From: Tanytarsus gracilentus
Taxonomy: Eukaryota > Arthropoda > Insecta > Diptera > Chironomidae
Direction of reading: 5' to 3'
NCBI GenBank assembly: GCA_038502055.1
Contig: JAXRKN010000039.1
Span: forward strand, 4,278,001 to 4,342,000
DNA: 64,000 bases
The position numbers were made by a program, and so were the translations under genes. How positions within the stretch are numbered: the first letter of the stretch is position 1; each line of letters starts with the position of its first letter. The notes beneath the pieces are model-generated. The model saw only the letters and a list, made by a program, of their open reading frames with translations, did no database searches and was not told the DNA's origin. This document shows positions 12,401-22,963 of the stretch, one piece after another.

Positions 12401-13472
12401 TTTGACTGTCGCATGGCCGTAGCAATTTTGAGCCTTCCTTATGGCGTCAATTTTGGAGAATTCATTCCTGAATATAAAGAAAAAGAAAATAATGGCGTTG
12501 TTAATTATGCAACAGACATTGGCTCAAATGATGATTTGAACGCTGGAAAACCATTGAGAATTATGCACGTTGATTCGAACTTGAATTTAGAAGCGATGGG
12601 ATCGAGCACAAATTCTCTTAATGTTCCTCAAAGTGGTAAATTTAGAAAAATTTATTTTAACGAATTTTATTTGAAATTGATTTAAATTATCAGCTCCCAT
12701 GCCACTTCCGAAATTTCAAAAATTGAACAGCCAACTCTCAACAAGCGACATAAACTATGCGACACAAGGCGGCTCTAAAATTCCAAAAGACATCCTCGAC
12801 GCTATGAATATTTTTAATGTCAAGCAAGATAAGGGAACAATCGATGTGTGGTGGCTGTACGATGACGGTGGATTAACAATGCTTTTACCCTACATCATTT
12901 CGACTCGACAAAATTGGGCGCACTGTAAAATTCGCGTATTCGCGCTCTCAAATCGTCGCCATGAACTTGAAGTTGAGGAAAGAAAGTGAGAAAAATAAAT
13001 TGTAAAATATTTTTTAATAACTTAATTTTTTTAGCATGGCAAATCTCCTTTCAAAACTTCGCATCGATTATTCATCTTTAACAATGATGCAAGGAATAAC
13101 TGAAAAACCTAAAGACGAGACAATCATTTTGCATCAAAATCTTCTCAAAGGATTCATGGATGGACAGAACGAAAAAGTTTATGTTACTCAAACTGAACTC
13201 AAGCAACTCGAAGAGAAAACAAACAGGCATCTCCGTTTGAGGGAGATGATGTTAAAGCACTCGAGTCAGGCCTCATTGATTGTTATGTCCTTGCCAATGC
13301 CAAGACAGGTAAGAAATTAATTAATTTAAAATTCCAACTACTAATTTAATTATTTCAGGGAACTGTTTCGGCGCCACTCTACATGTCATGGCTTGACGTT
13401 CTCACATCTGAAATGCCTCCAACACTGCTTGTTCGAGGAAATCAATCTTCTGTATTGACCTTCTACTCATAA
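9456..13472 (+). CDS. SLC12 cation-chloride cotransporter, NKCC-like, copy B
   Basis: Eleven exons (9456-9622, 10061-10157, 10217-10267, 10329-11207, 11256-11338, 11394-11697, 11752-12341, 12394-12635, 12694-12985, 13035-13308, 13359-13472) give 1030 aa. It has the same architecture as the copy A gene upstream: RFTI docking motif at residues 3-6, S50/T55 in the regulatory segment (FSFAQLTR), TM1 with LNIWG, AGANICGDL, ATLSTALTNL, GTIDVWWLYDDGGL, and the canonical VLTFYS end. Exon sizes match copy A, but copy B has two extra introns, one before TM1 and one inside the block that is a single 387-nt exon in A. Several coding patches are nearly identical to A at the DNA level. It probably transports Na, K and Cl in epithelia such as Malpighian tubule or anal papillae, by family analogy. 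Confidence 0.93.
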
Positions 13473-13573
13473 ATAATTAATTAGTGATTTTAGATTTTTA
13501 GAATTTTAACAAAAATTTTATTTCCATTCTCTAGTTTAAATTTTGAAAAATTATTATTTGTAGAAATAAATGA

Positions 13574-16160
13574 TTATGATGCACTTGCAATTTCCTCGTT
13601 TGTGTAAATTTCATTTATAGGCTCACCGACATTGTTTGGCGATGGCGATTTGTCGGGTGATTTCTCTTGAGGCGATTGACGAATAGGCGGAGTATGACTT
13701 TCAGGTGGTGCATTTTTATCGGGACTATAAAGTTGAATTTCACCATTTGCTTCCCTTTCCATTCGCTTTTCAATTTCAGCTGCCTCTTGCTCGAGTTCCA
13801 TTTCCTTTTGTTTCAGTCTTTTTTCGTCAGCTTTTAGTTGTTCATCCATTTCTTTAGTCACCGCGTCCTCTGCAGCTCGTCGAATTGCTCTTGCCTCTTT
13901 AAGTGGAATCAATGGTGATGTACTGCGAGACCAGTCCCGACGAGATTTTCTCGAACGCTTATGATTGCCGTCATCGGAAGACCATCCAGCTGAACCAGAT
14001 CTTGACCTTCTTGGTGGATGTGGTTTGTTTATATTGCCATCTCTGAGTGTCGTTACAAGCTTCGGCTTAGAGTTGTGGCGGCTCTTTGACTTTGTACGAT
14101 GTCGACTTTTGGAGCGAGATCTCGAGTGAGATTTTGATCTAGAGCGGCTAGAGCTGTACAGTTTGATGAGAAGAAATAATTAATACTAAATCAATACTTT
14201 TGGATAAATTTAATTTACCTTCTTGAGTAAGACTTTCGTCTCCTGGATCGTCTTGAACGGCTTCGACTCCTTGAGTACGAGCGGCGTCGAGGTGAACGAC
14301 TCCTTGAGTACGATCGAGAACGCCTATAATCATGTTCTCTGTGATCGCTGTATCTGCTTAGATTTTGTTTTTTAATTTCTTGAGCTACTTTGTTGCACAA
14401 CATTTCATACCTTCCGTCATAATAACGACCCCTTCCTCCTCCACGTCCACGACCACGATAACCGCCACGATAGTTGGGATTAAAGTATGGTCTAGGTGCC
14501 ATCATTCCAGCGCCAAAGAAAGGAGTAGGAAACATGTAGGGTGCTGGCATCCACTGACCATTTTCCATTGGTACCCATCCGCTTGTTGGAAACATTCCGT
14601 TAGTCATGGGATTCGGTTGAATTTGAGCTTTGTGACGAGGATTTTCCCTAGAGACATTCGAAGAAGAACTAGAACTACTCGATGCCGACGAGTCTCGACG
14701 TTTTTTAGACTTTTTCTTACTACTCTCGTCGGAACTAACACTGCTCATGCTAATCGAGTCATCGTCCTTCTTGCTGTCTTTTTTCGACTTTTTCTTTTTA
14801 AGTTTTTTACGCAGATCAAAACCTTTAAAGCCTTTAGTAGGGCCATTAACATCATCTATTGGAAACTTTTTCTCGATTCTTGAAAAAAGTGCTTCCAGTA
14901 GACGAATACTTTCCATTTTACGCTGTGCCTTGAGAAGCTTCTTTTGTTCCTTCCGGATTTTCTTTGTCAAATCGCTGCTCTCAGTTTCGGTGATTTTCTG
15001 AATGTTCTTTTGCTTGCGGCGCTCTTCCCTCTCCTGTTGCCGCTTAAGTTGAATTTCCTTTCGAACATCCTCTTTTGCTTTAATTTTTTCGAGCTTTTCC
15101 CTTTCGGCAGCACGTTTCTTTTCTTCTTCGGCCGCTTTCTCACGATCTTTGTCCATCAAATGCTCTCGAATGACTTAAATTGTTGATTTTAAAACTATTT
15201 GCCTAAATTATATGATTAATAAAATTACCTTTTCTCCTCTTAATACTGACATCGCTTAGATGCTTTGTCTTATCAAAATTCGCCACGATGTTCACCGCCA
15301 CAATTTTATCCGAGTCTTTGCGAACCAATTTCATTCCCCTGAACTCATCCATGCATCTGACAAAGCTCCCGTACTCCATAAACTGGACATAGCTAAAGAG
15401 ATTTCATTTATTGTAAGTTGAACATGAACTAAATGAATTAACTTTACCCCTCAAAGTAGGTTTCATCCTCGAAACTTAAATTCTTAATGCCCGTTAATCC
15501 GCCCTTCATTTGATCTCTGTAAGGATCGCAAATGGGAATGTCGACGCATCTGACTTCACCAAATTTCTCAAAGATTCTCTTAAAGAGACTCTCGCTTGGC
15601 TTAACGATATCGTCATTTTCATGATGTCTCGGGCAGAACCATCTTATTGGAAGATTTGAGATATAAACGGTGTCTGGACGTTCGCCAGCTTTCATTTCGT
15701 CCATGTTCTTTGCATCACGAAAAAATTGATCCCAGTCGTGTCTCGTCGGAAAATCTGATTTTTTTTCAACAGCTCGCACTTTGACATAGTCGATGAATCC
15801 GGTGAGCTTAATTTGCCGTCCGTCGAGTCGTAGAATGACATGTTTGAGCTTATTTCTATCATCGAGTTCGCCATCGAAGCGCAGAAAGTCAATTGTTGTT
15901 TTTGAGACCTAGAAAATTTTCACATATTAAAAGTTTACCGTTATTGAATCAGAACTCACCTTTAGTAGTGAAAATGTGTCTGGCAGTATCATGGTTCGCA
16001 ATTTATCCATGACCTCGAAGTTGCTGATACTCTGTCCCGTAACCACATTGCTGGGAAGTGTGATGGATATTGAGAGATTTGCCGTTGGCTTGAGATACAG
16101 CGACAATGGCTGATAGAGAAGAACGAGATCGCCTCCATTCTGAATTGTTTGCATATTCAT
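13574..16160 (-). CDS. AKAP17A: A-kinase anchor protein 17A (XE7/SFRS17A) orthologue
   Basis: Five minus-strand exons (16160-15960, 15908-15448, 15392-15229, 15173-14219, 14153-13574) give 786 aa. The N-terminal 240 residues match AKAP17A throughout (LYLKPTANLSISITLPS, SISNFEVMDKL, DFPTRHDWDQFFRDAKNM, then an RRM-like region ending GYVQFMEYGSF and KHLSDVSIKRR). A highly charged coiled coil (KRQQEREERRKQ and QRKMESIRLLEALFSR) follows. Beyond it are SR/RS stretches and a Gly/Arg/Tyr patch (RGGYRGRGRGG) that suggest RNA binding. The human protein is a spliceosome-associated PKA anchor that affects alternative splicing. The C-terminal RS tail is longer here than in human (695 aa). The gene converges with SLC12 copy B, with 101 nt between stops. 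Confidence 0.88.
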
Positions 16161-16786
16161 ATTGATGAATCGTGTTGTTGTTGTTGTTAATTTTTATGTT
16201 TTTTTAGTAGTTTAACATTATTTTAAATCGCAATTTTTTAATTATTTTTAAGGACAATTTGAAAATGCAATGAAAGAAAAAGAAAAAAGAAGAAAAATTA
16301 TTGAAGACCTGAAAAAGAAATTGGTTCCGCGCAAAACCCTAAAGTATGAGCGGGATTTGTTGACCTATAAGAAAGTATCGACTGCCCGGGCACTCGATAG
16401 CCGCGAAATTCGCGTGATTTTTCCAATTAAATCTAATTTAATTCGCGAAATTAAATATTTTTGTTAAATTTCTTTCCGCTTCACTTTTCGAATGTCCGAA
16501 AAATAAACATTTTTGCATCTCTCTTCCCGCCGAGTTTTCGAAAAAGATGCGAAAAATTATTCAGACGCCGCTCAACAAAACTAAAATTGGCGATAATTTA
16601 ATTTAAATTTTTTAAGCAGAAATATCGATCGGAAAAGCGCAAAAAAAGTCTGAAAATTGTAATTAAGATTAAGCGGAAGAGGGTGAAAGTTAAAGATCGT
16701 TGCATTTACACGATATAAGCGCATAAAATTGAGTAATAAATTTTCAAGCCAAACAAGAATTTTTGCGCCAATAAATTTCTCTTAAA
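16161..16786. other. Divergent intergenic region with a doubtful 65-codon ORF
   Basis: This is the shared upstream region of AKAP17A (minus) and Caf1-55 (plus). An ORF at 16270-16467 (plus) begins MKEKEKRRKIIEDLKKKL, is Lys/Arg-rich and stays open upstream to a possible acceptor (tttttaag at 16243-16250). It has no recognised homologue and may be chance coding in a purine-rich leader. I see no TATA box. Confidence 0.3.
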
Positions 16787-18253
16787 ATGGTCGATCGAAG
16801 TGAAGTCGGTAAGTCGAAAGTCAATTGTTACAACTATTTTAATAGATTTGTGTCGTTAATTACTCGATTAGAGCACTTTGAAATGTAAATACTTATAACC
16901 TCATTTTTATTAAAATGAAATCCAGCTGAACCCTTTGACAATGACGCTGTGGAGGAGCGAGTTATCAATGAGGAGTACAAGATATGGAAGAAAAATACTC
17001 CGTTTCTCTATGATCTCGTCATGACTCATGCATTGGAATGGCCATCATTAACTGCTCAGTGGCTGCCAGACGTTACGAAGCCCGAAGGCAAAGATTATTC
17101 AGTTCATCGTCTCATTCTCGGGACACACACATCAGATGAACAAAATCATTTGCTCATCGCAAGCGTTCAATTGCCCAATGAAGATTTCCAGTTTGATGCG
17201 AGTCACTATGATAATGAGAAGGGAGAGTTTGGCGGTTTTGGCAGTGTTTCGGGAAAAATTGAAATCGAGATAAAAATCAATCATGAAGGAGAGGTGAATC
17301 GTGCTCGTTTCATGCCTCAAAATCCTTGCGTCATTGCCACAAAAACTCCTTCGTCCGATGTCCTCGTTTTCGACTATACCAAACATCCAAGCAAACCCGA
17401 GCCATCAGGCGAATGTCATCCGGACTTGAGATTGAGAGGTCATCAAAAGGAAGGATATGGGCTTTCGTGGAATCCAAACTTGAACGGCTACTTGCTATCG
17501 GCTAGCGATGATCATACCATTTGCTTGTGGGACATTAATGCAACACCCAAGGAATATCGAATCATTGACGCTAAGAACATTTTCACTGGACACACTGCCG
17601 TTGTTGAGGATGTTGCATGGCATTTGCTACACGAATCTCTCTTTGGCTCCGTTGCCGACGATCAGAAGCTCATGATTTGGGATACGCGCGTTAACAATAC
17701 CACAAAACCATCACACACGGTCGATGCTCACACCGCCGAAGTGAATTGCTTGAGTTTCAATCCATATTCAGGTAAATTAAATTGTTTCTTTGAAATCTAA
17801 TAGCTTACTTAAATTTTACATTTTATAGAATTCATTTTGGCTACTGGATCTGCTGATAAGACAGTTGCACTGTGGGATTTGCGTAATCTTAAGCTTAAGT
17901 TACATTCGTTTGAGTCGCACAAGGATGAAATTTTCCAAGTTCAATGGTCCCCGCATAATGAGACGATTTTGGCTAGCAGTGGAACTGATCGTCGTCTCCA
18001 TGTTTGGGATTTGTCAAAGATTGGCGAAGAGCAGACAGCTGAAGATGCCGAAGACGGACCACCAGAGCTCCTCTTCATTCACGGTGGACACACTGCTAAG
18101 ATTTCAGACTTCTCATGGAATCCAAATGAACCATGGGTCATTTGTTCAGTTTCCGAGGATAATATTATGCAAGTGTGGCAAATGGCAGAAAATATTTACA
18201 ACGATGAGGAGCCAGAACAAGCCGCAAATGAAATTGAGCCGGCTAATGCTTAA
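16787..18253 (+). CDS. Caf1-55: Chromatin assembly factor 1 p55 subunit (RBBP4/7, NURF55)
   Basis: Three exons (16787-16808, 16926-17771, 17829-18253) give 430 aa, the same length as Drosophila Caf1-55 and nearly identical to it as remembered. The protein is a seven-bladed WD40 propeller with the N-terminal helix VEERVINEEYKIWKKNTPFL that binds histone H4. Propeller blocks include HTSDEQNHLLIASVQLP, GHTAVVEDVAWH, SADKTVALWDLRNL and SWNPNEPWVICSVSEDN. It is a shared subunit of CAF-1, NURF, PRC2, NuRD and dREAM. The first exon carries only seven codons plus one base (MVDRSEV), a structure supported by the perfect phase join to AEPFDND. This is the most conserved gene in the window and a firm anchor for the reading of splice signals. 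Confidence 0.98.
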
Positions 18254-18526
18254 AATGACTACATTTCCATAAGATTTCTTTTTTCTTTCGTTAATTTTAA
18301 GCAAATTCACATTTTAAACATTAAAAAATTATTAATCTTTATCAATCATCAAGGTGTAATTTTGCAGTCGACTCTTATTTGCTGTAAATTTCCAGCACTT
18401 GCTTTTTTTGAGAATAAAATAAAATCACAAACATTAATCTTTTTCCACAAAAAATTCTTAACTTCATTTTTATTATTTCTTAGTGAAAAAAAAAATTTAA
18501 AAAAATTTCATTGTACTTGCTCTACT

Positions 18527-19503
18527 TTAAGCTGTTGTCTTGAAACGCTCCAATCGTAAGCGTGCCTTTTCTGCTTGATCAGCAGTTACCGTTGTTGTTG
18601 ACAATGCCGCAGCCACGCCAAATCGTTCCTTTCTCTTTTGTAATTTTTCATCAAGCTCTGCCTTTTTAACATCCGTTGAAATTGCTCCAAAGCGTTCAGC
18701 TCGTTTCTTGAACAATTCCTCAGTTTTTGATGTTGGTGCCGTAATTGCTGACTTTGTGGTTGAATCTGACGATTTAGTTGCTGTGATAGCTGTGATGCCA
18801 AAACGAGCTGCTCTTGCACTTAACTTTTCTTGTGATCCAGCTGGATCAGAACTAACAGCTGAACTTACAACAACAGCAGCGCTGCCTTCATTTCCGGCAA
18901 ACTTTTTAGCACGCAACTCGAGACGCTCTTGTGATGAGAGATGTGTGATCTTAACAATTTTCTTTTCTGGCTCATCCGACGCGTCTAATGGCTGTTTTTC
19001 TGTAGCTTCTTCTGATTTCTCAATAACTGGTATGGCAATGGTTGTGTTGCGCTTTAACGAAACCTTTTTTGCTGGTGTGGGCGTTTCTGGCGTCGATGAT
19101 TTTGAGCTTTCTGGTGATTTCAAAAGATCATGTGTAGAGTCAAGCAATGACTTTTCATCCTCATCAATGTCATCGTCTTTAAGAAGTTCGTCTTCGAGTT
19201 TTGGATCAAGTTCTGGATGTTCATTGCCTTTAAAAAATTCTCCTATTACCAGCTGGATCTTTATAATTTTTTTTAAATTACCTGATGCAGTTTGAAGTCG
19301 ATCAATGAGCTCCTGTTTATTTCCGGTAGTGTTGAGACCTTTCGACTTGAGTGCATCTCTAAGTTCCGCTACCTTAAATACACAATAAAAACAAATTAAA
19401 TAAAATTGATGATTTTTTATAAATAAACAAAATCGTGAGGTTACGAAAATTTCTTTAAATCCAAACTGCTTACCTTCATTTTTGACCAATCTTGATCCGA
19501 CAT
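18527..19503 (-). CDS. SARNP: SAP domain-containing ribonucleoprotein (SARNP/Hcc-1/Tho1)
   Basis: Two minus-strand exons, 19503-19474 and 19372-18527, give 291 aa. The N terminus is a SAP domain (VAELRDALKSKGL, NKQELIDRL; residues about 8-42). An acidic linker (DDDIDEDEKSLLD) is followed by three or four repeats of the Tho1 type with the core K(R/K)xxRFG (RAARFGI, KRAERFGA, KRKERFGV, RLERF). These repeats are the hallmark of SARNP, which binds UAP56/DDX39B and takes part in TREX-linked mRNA export. Inside exon 2, 19281-19243 is bounded by GT and AG and is exactly 39 nt, so it could be a mini-intron; removing it would leave 278 aa in the same frame. The gene converges on Caf1-55, with 273 nt between stops. 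Confidence 0.9.
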
Positions 19504-19721
19504 GATTGCTTTTATATTAATTGAGTGTTTTTTGAACTGTAAATGTCCTTAATTATTGGATTAATTAAATTTTTTCGAAAATTTCAGAATTCGGCTTCTT
19601 TCAATTTTTTTGTGATCAGGGTTTTGCAAAGAAAAATTCAAATATTTTTTAACCGTTATTTTTTATTTCCATCGAGTGATTTTAAAAATTTAAACAATTT
19701 CATCAAGCAATTAAATTTTAA

Positions 19722-22620
19722 TTAGCGCCATCGACTTCCGCCCCTTCTACTTCCACCTCCTCCTCTTATATTCGACGGTTTCTGATTGTTATTGTTTTTA
19801 TTGTTATTATTACTGTTGTTAAATACGGGCGGTGGATTATCCCAGGGTGCTGAATTAGGAGGAGGAGCTGCTTCAAAGTCATTGCTCTCCTCGAAATCAG
19901 GTCGGAACCGCTTCGCATTAGGTTCACTTGACTCTTCAAAATCGGCATTTATACCATCATTACTGGCCTGTGTTCCCTCTTCAATTTGGCTCATAAATTC
20001 CTCTGAAAAGAATTTTTATTAATTATTCTTTTAATTAAAATTTTTATTTTACCCGATTGAATAAAGCCATAAATTGAGTCAAATCCAGTCATCATTGCTT
20101 GATGTAATTTAGTCCCAGCTAGAATTTTTTTTATAAAATTTACACACCTCATTATTAATTAATTAATTAAACTCACGTCTCATATCAAACTCTTTTCCGT
20201 ATACGTTTAATTTATCGGGTCGTTGAGTGTCCCATTTGGCTATGCCTGGTAGTCGCTCCATTAGCTTTGCCATTATTCCTTGAATGCCATCCTTGCCGCC
20301 TTCGACATTCCACTGAGCCTGAAAGCTCTTTGGTATAGGCTTAGTGTATGGAGCTTTCTTATCAAAAGCACCCGCAAAATCAAGGCCAGGGATTATTCCA
20401 TCGATTGACATTTGCTCGTTTGGAATATCATGCGTTGGCAGATGATTGTCATGCGAATCATCAAACTCATTGTTGTTATCTTCAATGCCCATTCCAGGTA
20501 TGAGCACATGATCATCCATCTCATATTCGTCGAGTGCCGCAAGACTTGCTGGTAACGTATTGAGATTATATTTGTCGCGCATCTGATCGCCGGGTCTGTT
20601 TCGTGTCCAAAACTTGACAGTATGATCGTTTGACCCAGAGCAGAGGATGTGTCCGAGAGGATGGAAAGCCAATGTCCACACAATACTTTCGTGTGCCATC
20701 TCAATTCCACCAACTTCTTTATCAGTACTGCAAAAAAAATACTTTTCTTCTATTTCAAATTAATTAAAAATTAAAACTCACCCAACATTCCAGAATAAAA
20801 TTTGACCATCTGATCCTCCCGAAACGAAAAGACCTTCGTGAATTGGATGCCAACAGACTGCACTCGCCTCTTTTTTGTGACCTCTAAAAGTCTGCATTTC
20901 CTCCTTCATGTTGCGCAAATCAAAGAGCTTCAAGAGATGATCACGCGATGCAGTTATAAGCCAATTTCCATTTTCATTCCACTTGAGATCCATAACGGTT
21001 GACTTGTGCGCGTGAAGTGTACTGAGAGCTTGGCCGCTTTTAGGATCCCACAACTTTATTGGCTGCTGATTGTCTTTACTTCCCGACACTATGAGTCCTT
21101 TTTGAGGATGCCAATCGACGCACTTAACATCAGCACCGTGACCACGCAATACTCGCTCCTCTTGACACCGTAGAAAATCGAAAATTCTCACTGTTCCGTC
21201 ATCGCTGCATGTCGCAAACTTTGAGTCCGTCGGGCAGAAACTAAAATTTAGAAAATTGTTGGGAAGAAATTTTTTATGTGCGTTGAGTTAACTTCTTTAT
21301 TTCTTTAATTATTTTTTATATGAGATCTTTATTAAAATTCTTTATTATTTTAAAAATTTGACGCAATTGAAAGTTCTCGTCCATCAGTCAGATATTTCAC
21401 AGCGTGACCTGCATCACCACATATATATATTTCTTGCGCGCGTGAGATTGAAAAGACTTGGAAATTATTAATTTTTGAAAAATCCAAAAATTTATTCAGA
21501 CTTTCTCTCTAAATGTTCACACTAATTTTCACTTTATTATATTTAAATATTTTAATTTTTGGACGAAGTCTTTATTTTGTCTTTAATCACAGAAATATCA
21601 CAGTATTTGTTATAATTTTAGAGATTGCGTCGAAGAAGCTTTAAAAGATCCTTTTTTTCTACTCTTTATTTATTTCATGGATCTTGATGCGTGTATTCTT
21701 TATTTAAAATTCTCATTTCATGAACTCATATTAAGGTTCGTATTGATAAAGGGAATAAAAATTATCACTTTATTTTAAAATCTCAAAATAATCAGGGGAG
21801 CGAGTGTGAGAGAGAGAGAGGGTTAAAACAAAAAGATCTACCTTAGTCCTCTAATCGGCTCCTTGTGCGCTTGATATTGTTTAACGTTATTCATATTTGA
21901 CTGCCAGTACTTTACAAAGCCATTATGATCAGCCGTGACCATCCAATTATCGCTATGCGACCACATCATAGATCTTACGGAGGTGCTGTGAGCCTTTAAA
22001 TAAAGTCAAAATGTTAGTTTAAAAATAAGCAAAATCAAAATGAAAAATTTCATACTTGTAGAATTGTTTCAAAATTAAAAGTCAATCCATTCCAGAGAGT
22101 AAACTCGCCGGAACTCGCACCCGTAATTAATCGTCGACCTTCGGGTGTCCATGCGAGCGTAAAAACAGGGCATCTCATTTTATTTGTGGCCGTCTTAACG
22201 AATCTCGTTGTGATGCAATTGCTGGGATTGTCGAGATAACTGGATGGTGGCATGAGATCAGGAATGTAACTATTTTCAGGCTGAAGGGCACGCCGATCTC
22301 GATGATCTCGCTGCCATAAGCGATTCTATAATATTGAAAAAGTATGTTAAACATCCAGCTGGATCTTAACATAAGAAAAATTTATTTTTCCTCACCTCTA
22401 AAGCTCTCACGATTGACGAGTTATAGTCAATCGTTTTCCTCATGACACTCTTACGAAGTCTCTTACCGTCAAAGTCATCCTGAACTTGCATGCCATGCTT
22501 ATATGATTTATAAAATGGTTTATGATGAAAGTTTGGATTGTATGGTCTCGGCTGATATCCTTGCTGTTGTGGTTGAAAGCTCGGAGGTGGCATTGACAAT
22601 TCCGGTGGTGGAAAATCCAT
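19722..22620 (-). CDS. WDR33: Pre-mRNA 3'-end processing protein WDR33
   Basis: Seven minus-strand exons (22620-22396, 22325-22056, 21993-21842, 21240-20782, 20727-20177, 20118-20053, 20002-19722) give 667 aa. A Pro/Gln-rich start (MDFPPPELSMPPPSF) leads into the conserved lead segment (KTIDYNSSIVRALE). A WD40 propeller follows with TPEGRRLITGASSGEFTLWN, RGHGADVKCVDWHP, RGHKKEASAVCWHP and PLGHILCSGSNDHTVKFWTR. WDR33 is the CPSF subunit that, with CPSF30, reads AAUAAA. The vertebrate collagen-like proline/glycine tail is absent; the protein instead ends with a short Asn-rich and RGG segment (RGGGGSRRGGSRWR). The fourth intron-exon join spans a 601-nt intron, the longest in the gene. The start is 343 nt from the mobile element at 22964. 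Confidence 0.95.
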
Positions 22621-22963
22621 TTTGCTCCAGTAACTACTCTATTTAATGTGAAATTAGAAAATATTTACGAGGCTTCGGTTTGCGAGCAATGCGTCTCTTG
22701 AATTTTATCACAATCGCGAAATTATTGATGTTTTTTTCGTCGTTTGTAAGTAAAACAGTTGCTGGTTGTTGATTTAAATGTATTTATTCACGAATTTGAG
22801 TGGTAATTACTATTTTAAAACCGATAAAATACAAAAAAATCTTTCATTTCTCTTTTTTTATTTTAAAAGACGCGAAACTTTTCGCTTCAATTTCGAGGGG
22901 TTTTAATTTGAATATTTTCATAACTGACAAAAATAATTTCTCAATATATAAGAAGAAGAAATA
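22621..22963. promoter_or_regulatory. WDR33 upstream region
   Basis: This is the 343-nt stretch between the WDR33 start codon and the left inverted repeat of the mobile element. It is AT-rich with T and A runs, and no TATA/Inr pair could be fixed. It probably holds the WDR33 promoter. Confidence 0.35.

Noticed and set aside
14365..15186. Plus-strand open frames up to 172 codons opposite AKAP17A
   Set aside because: They are antisense to SR- and KE-rich coding sequence whose codon bias leaves the complement open; they have no splice sites or family match.
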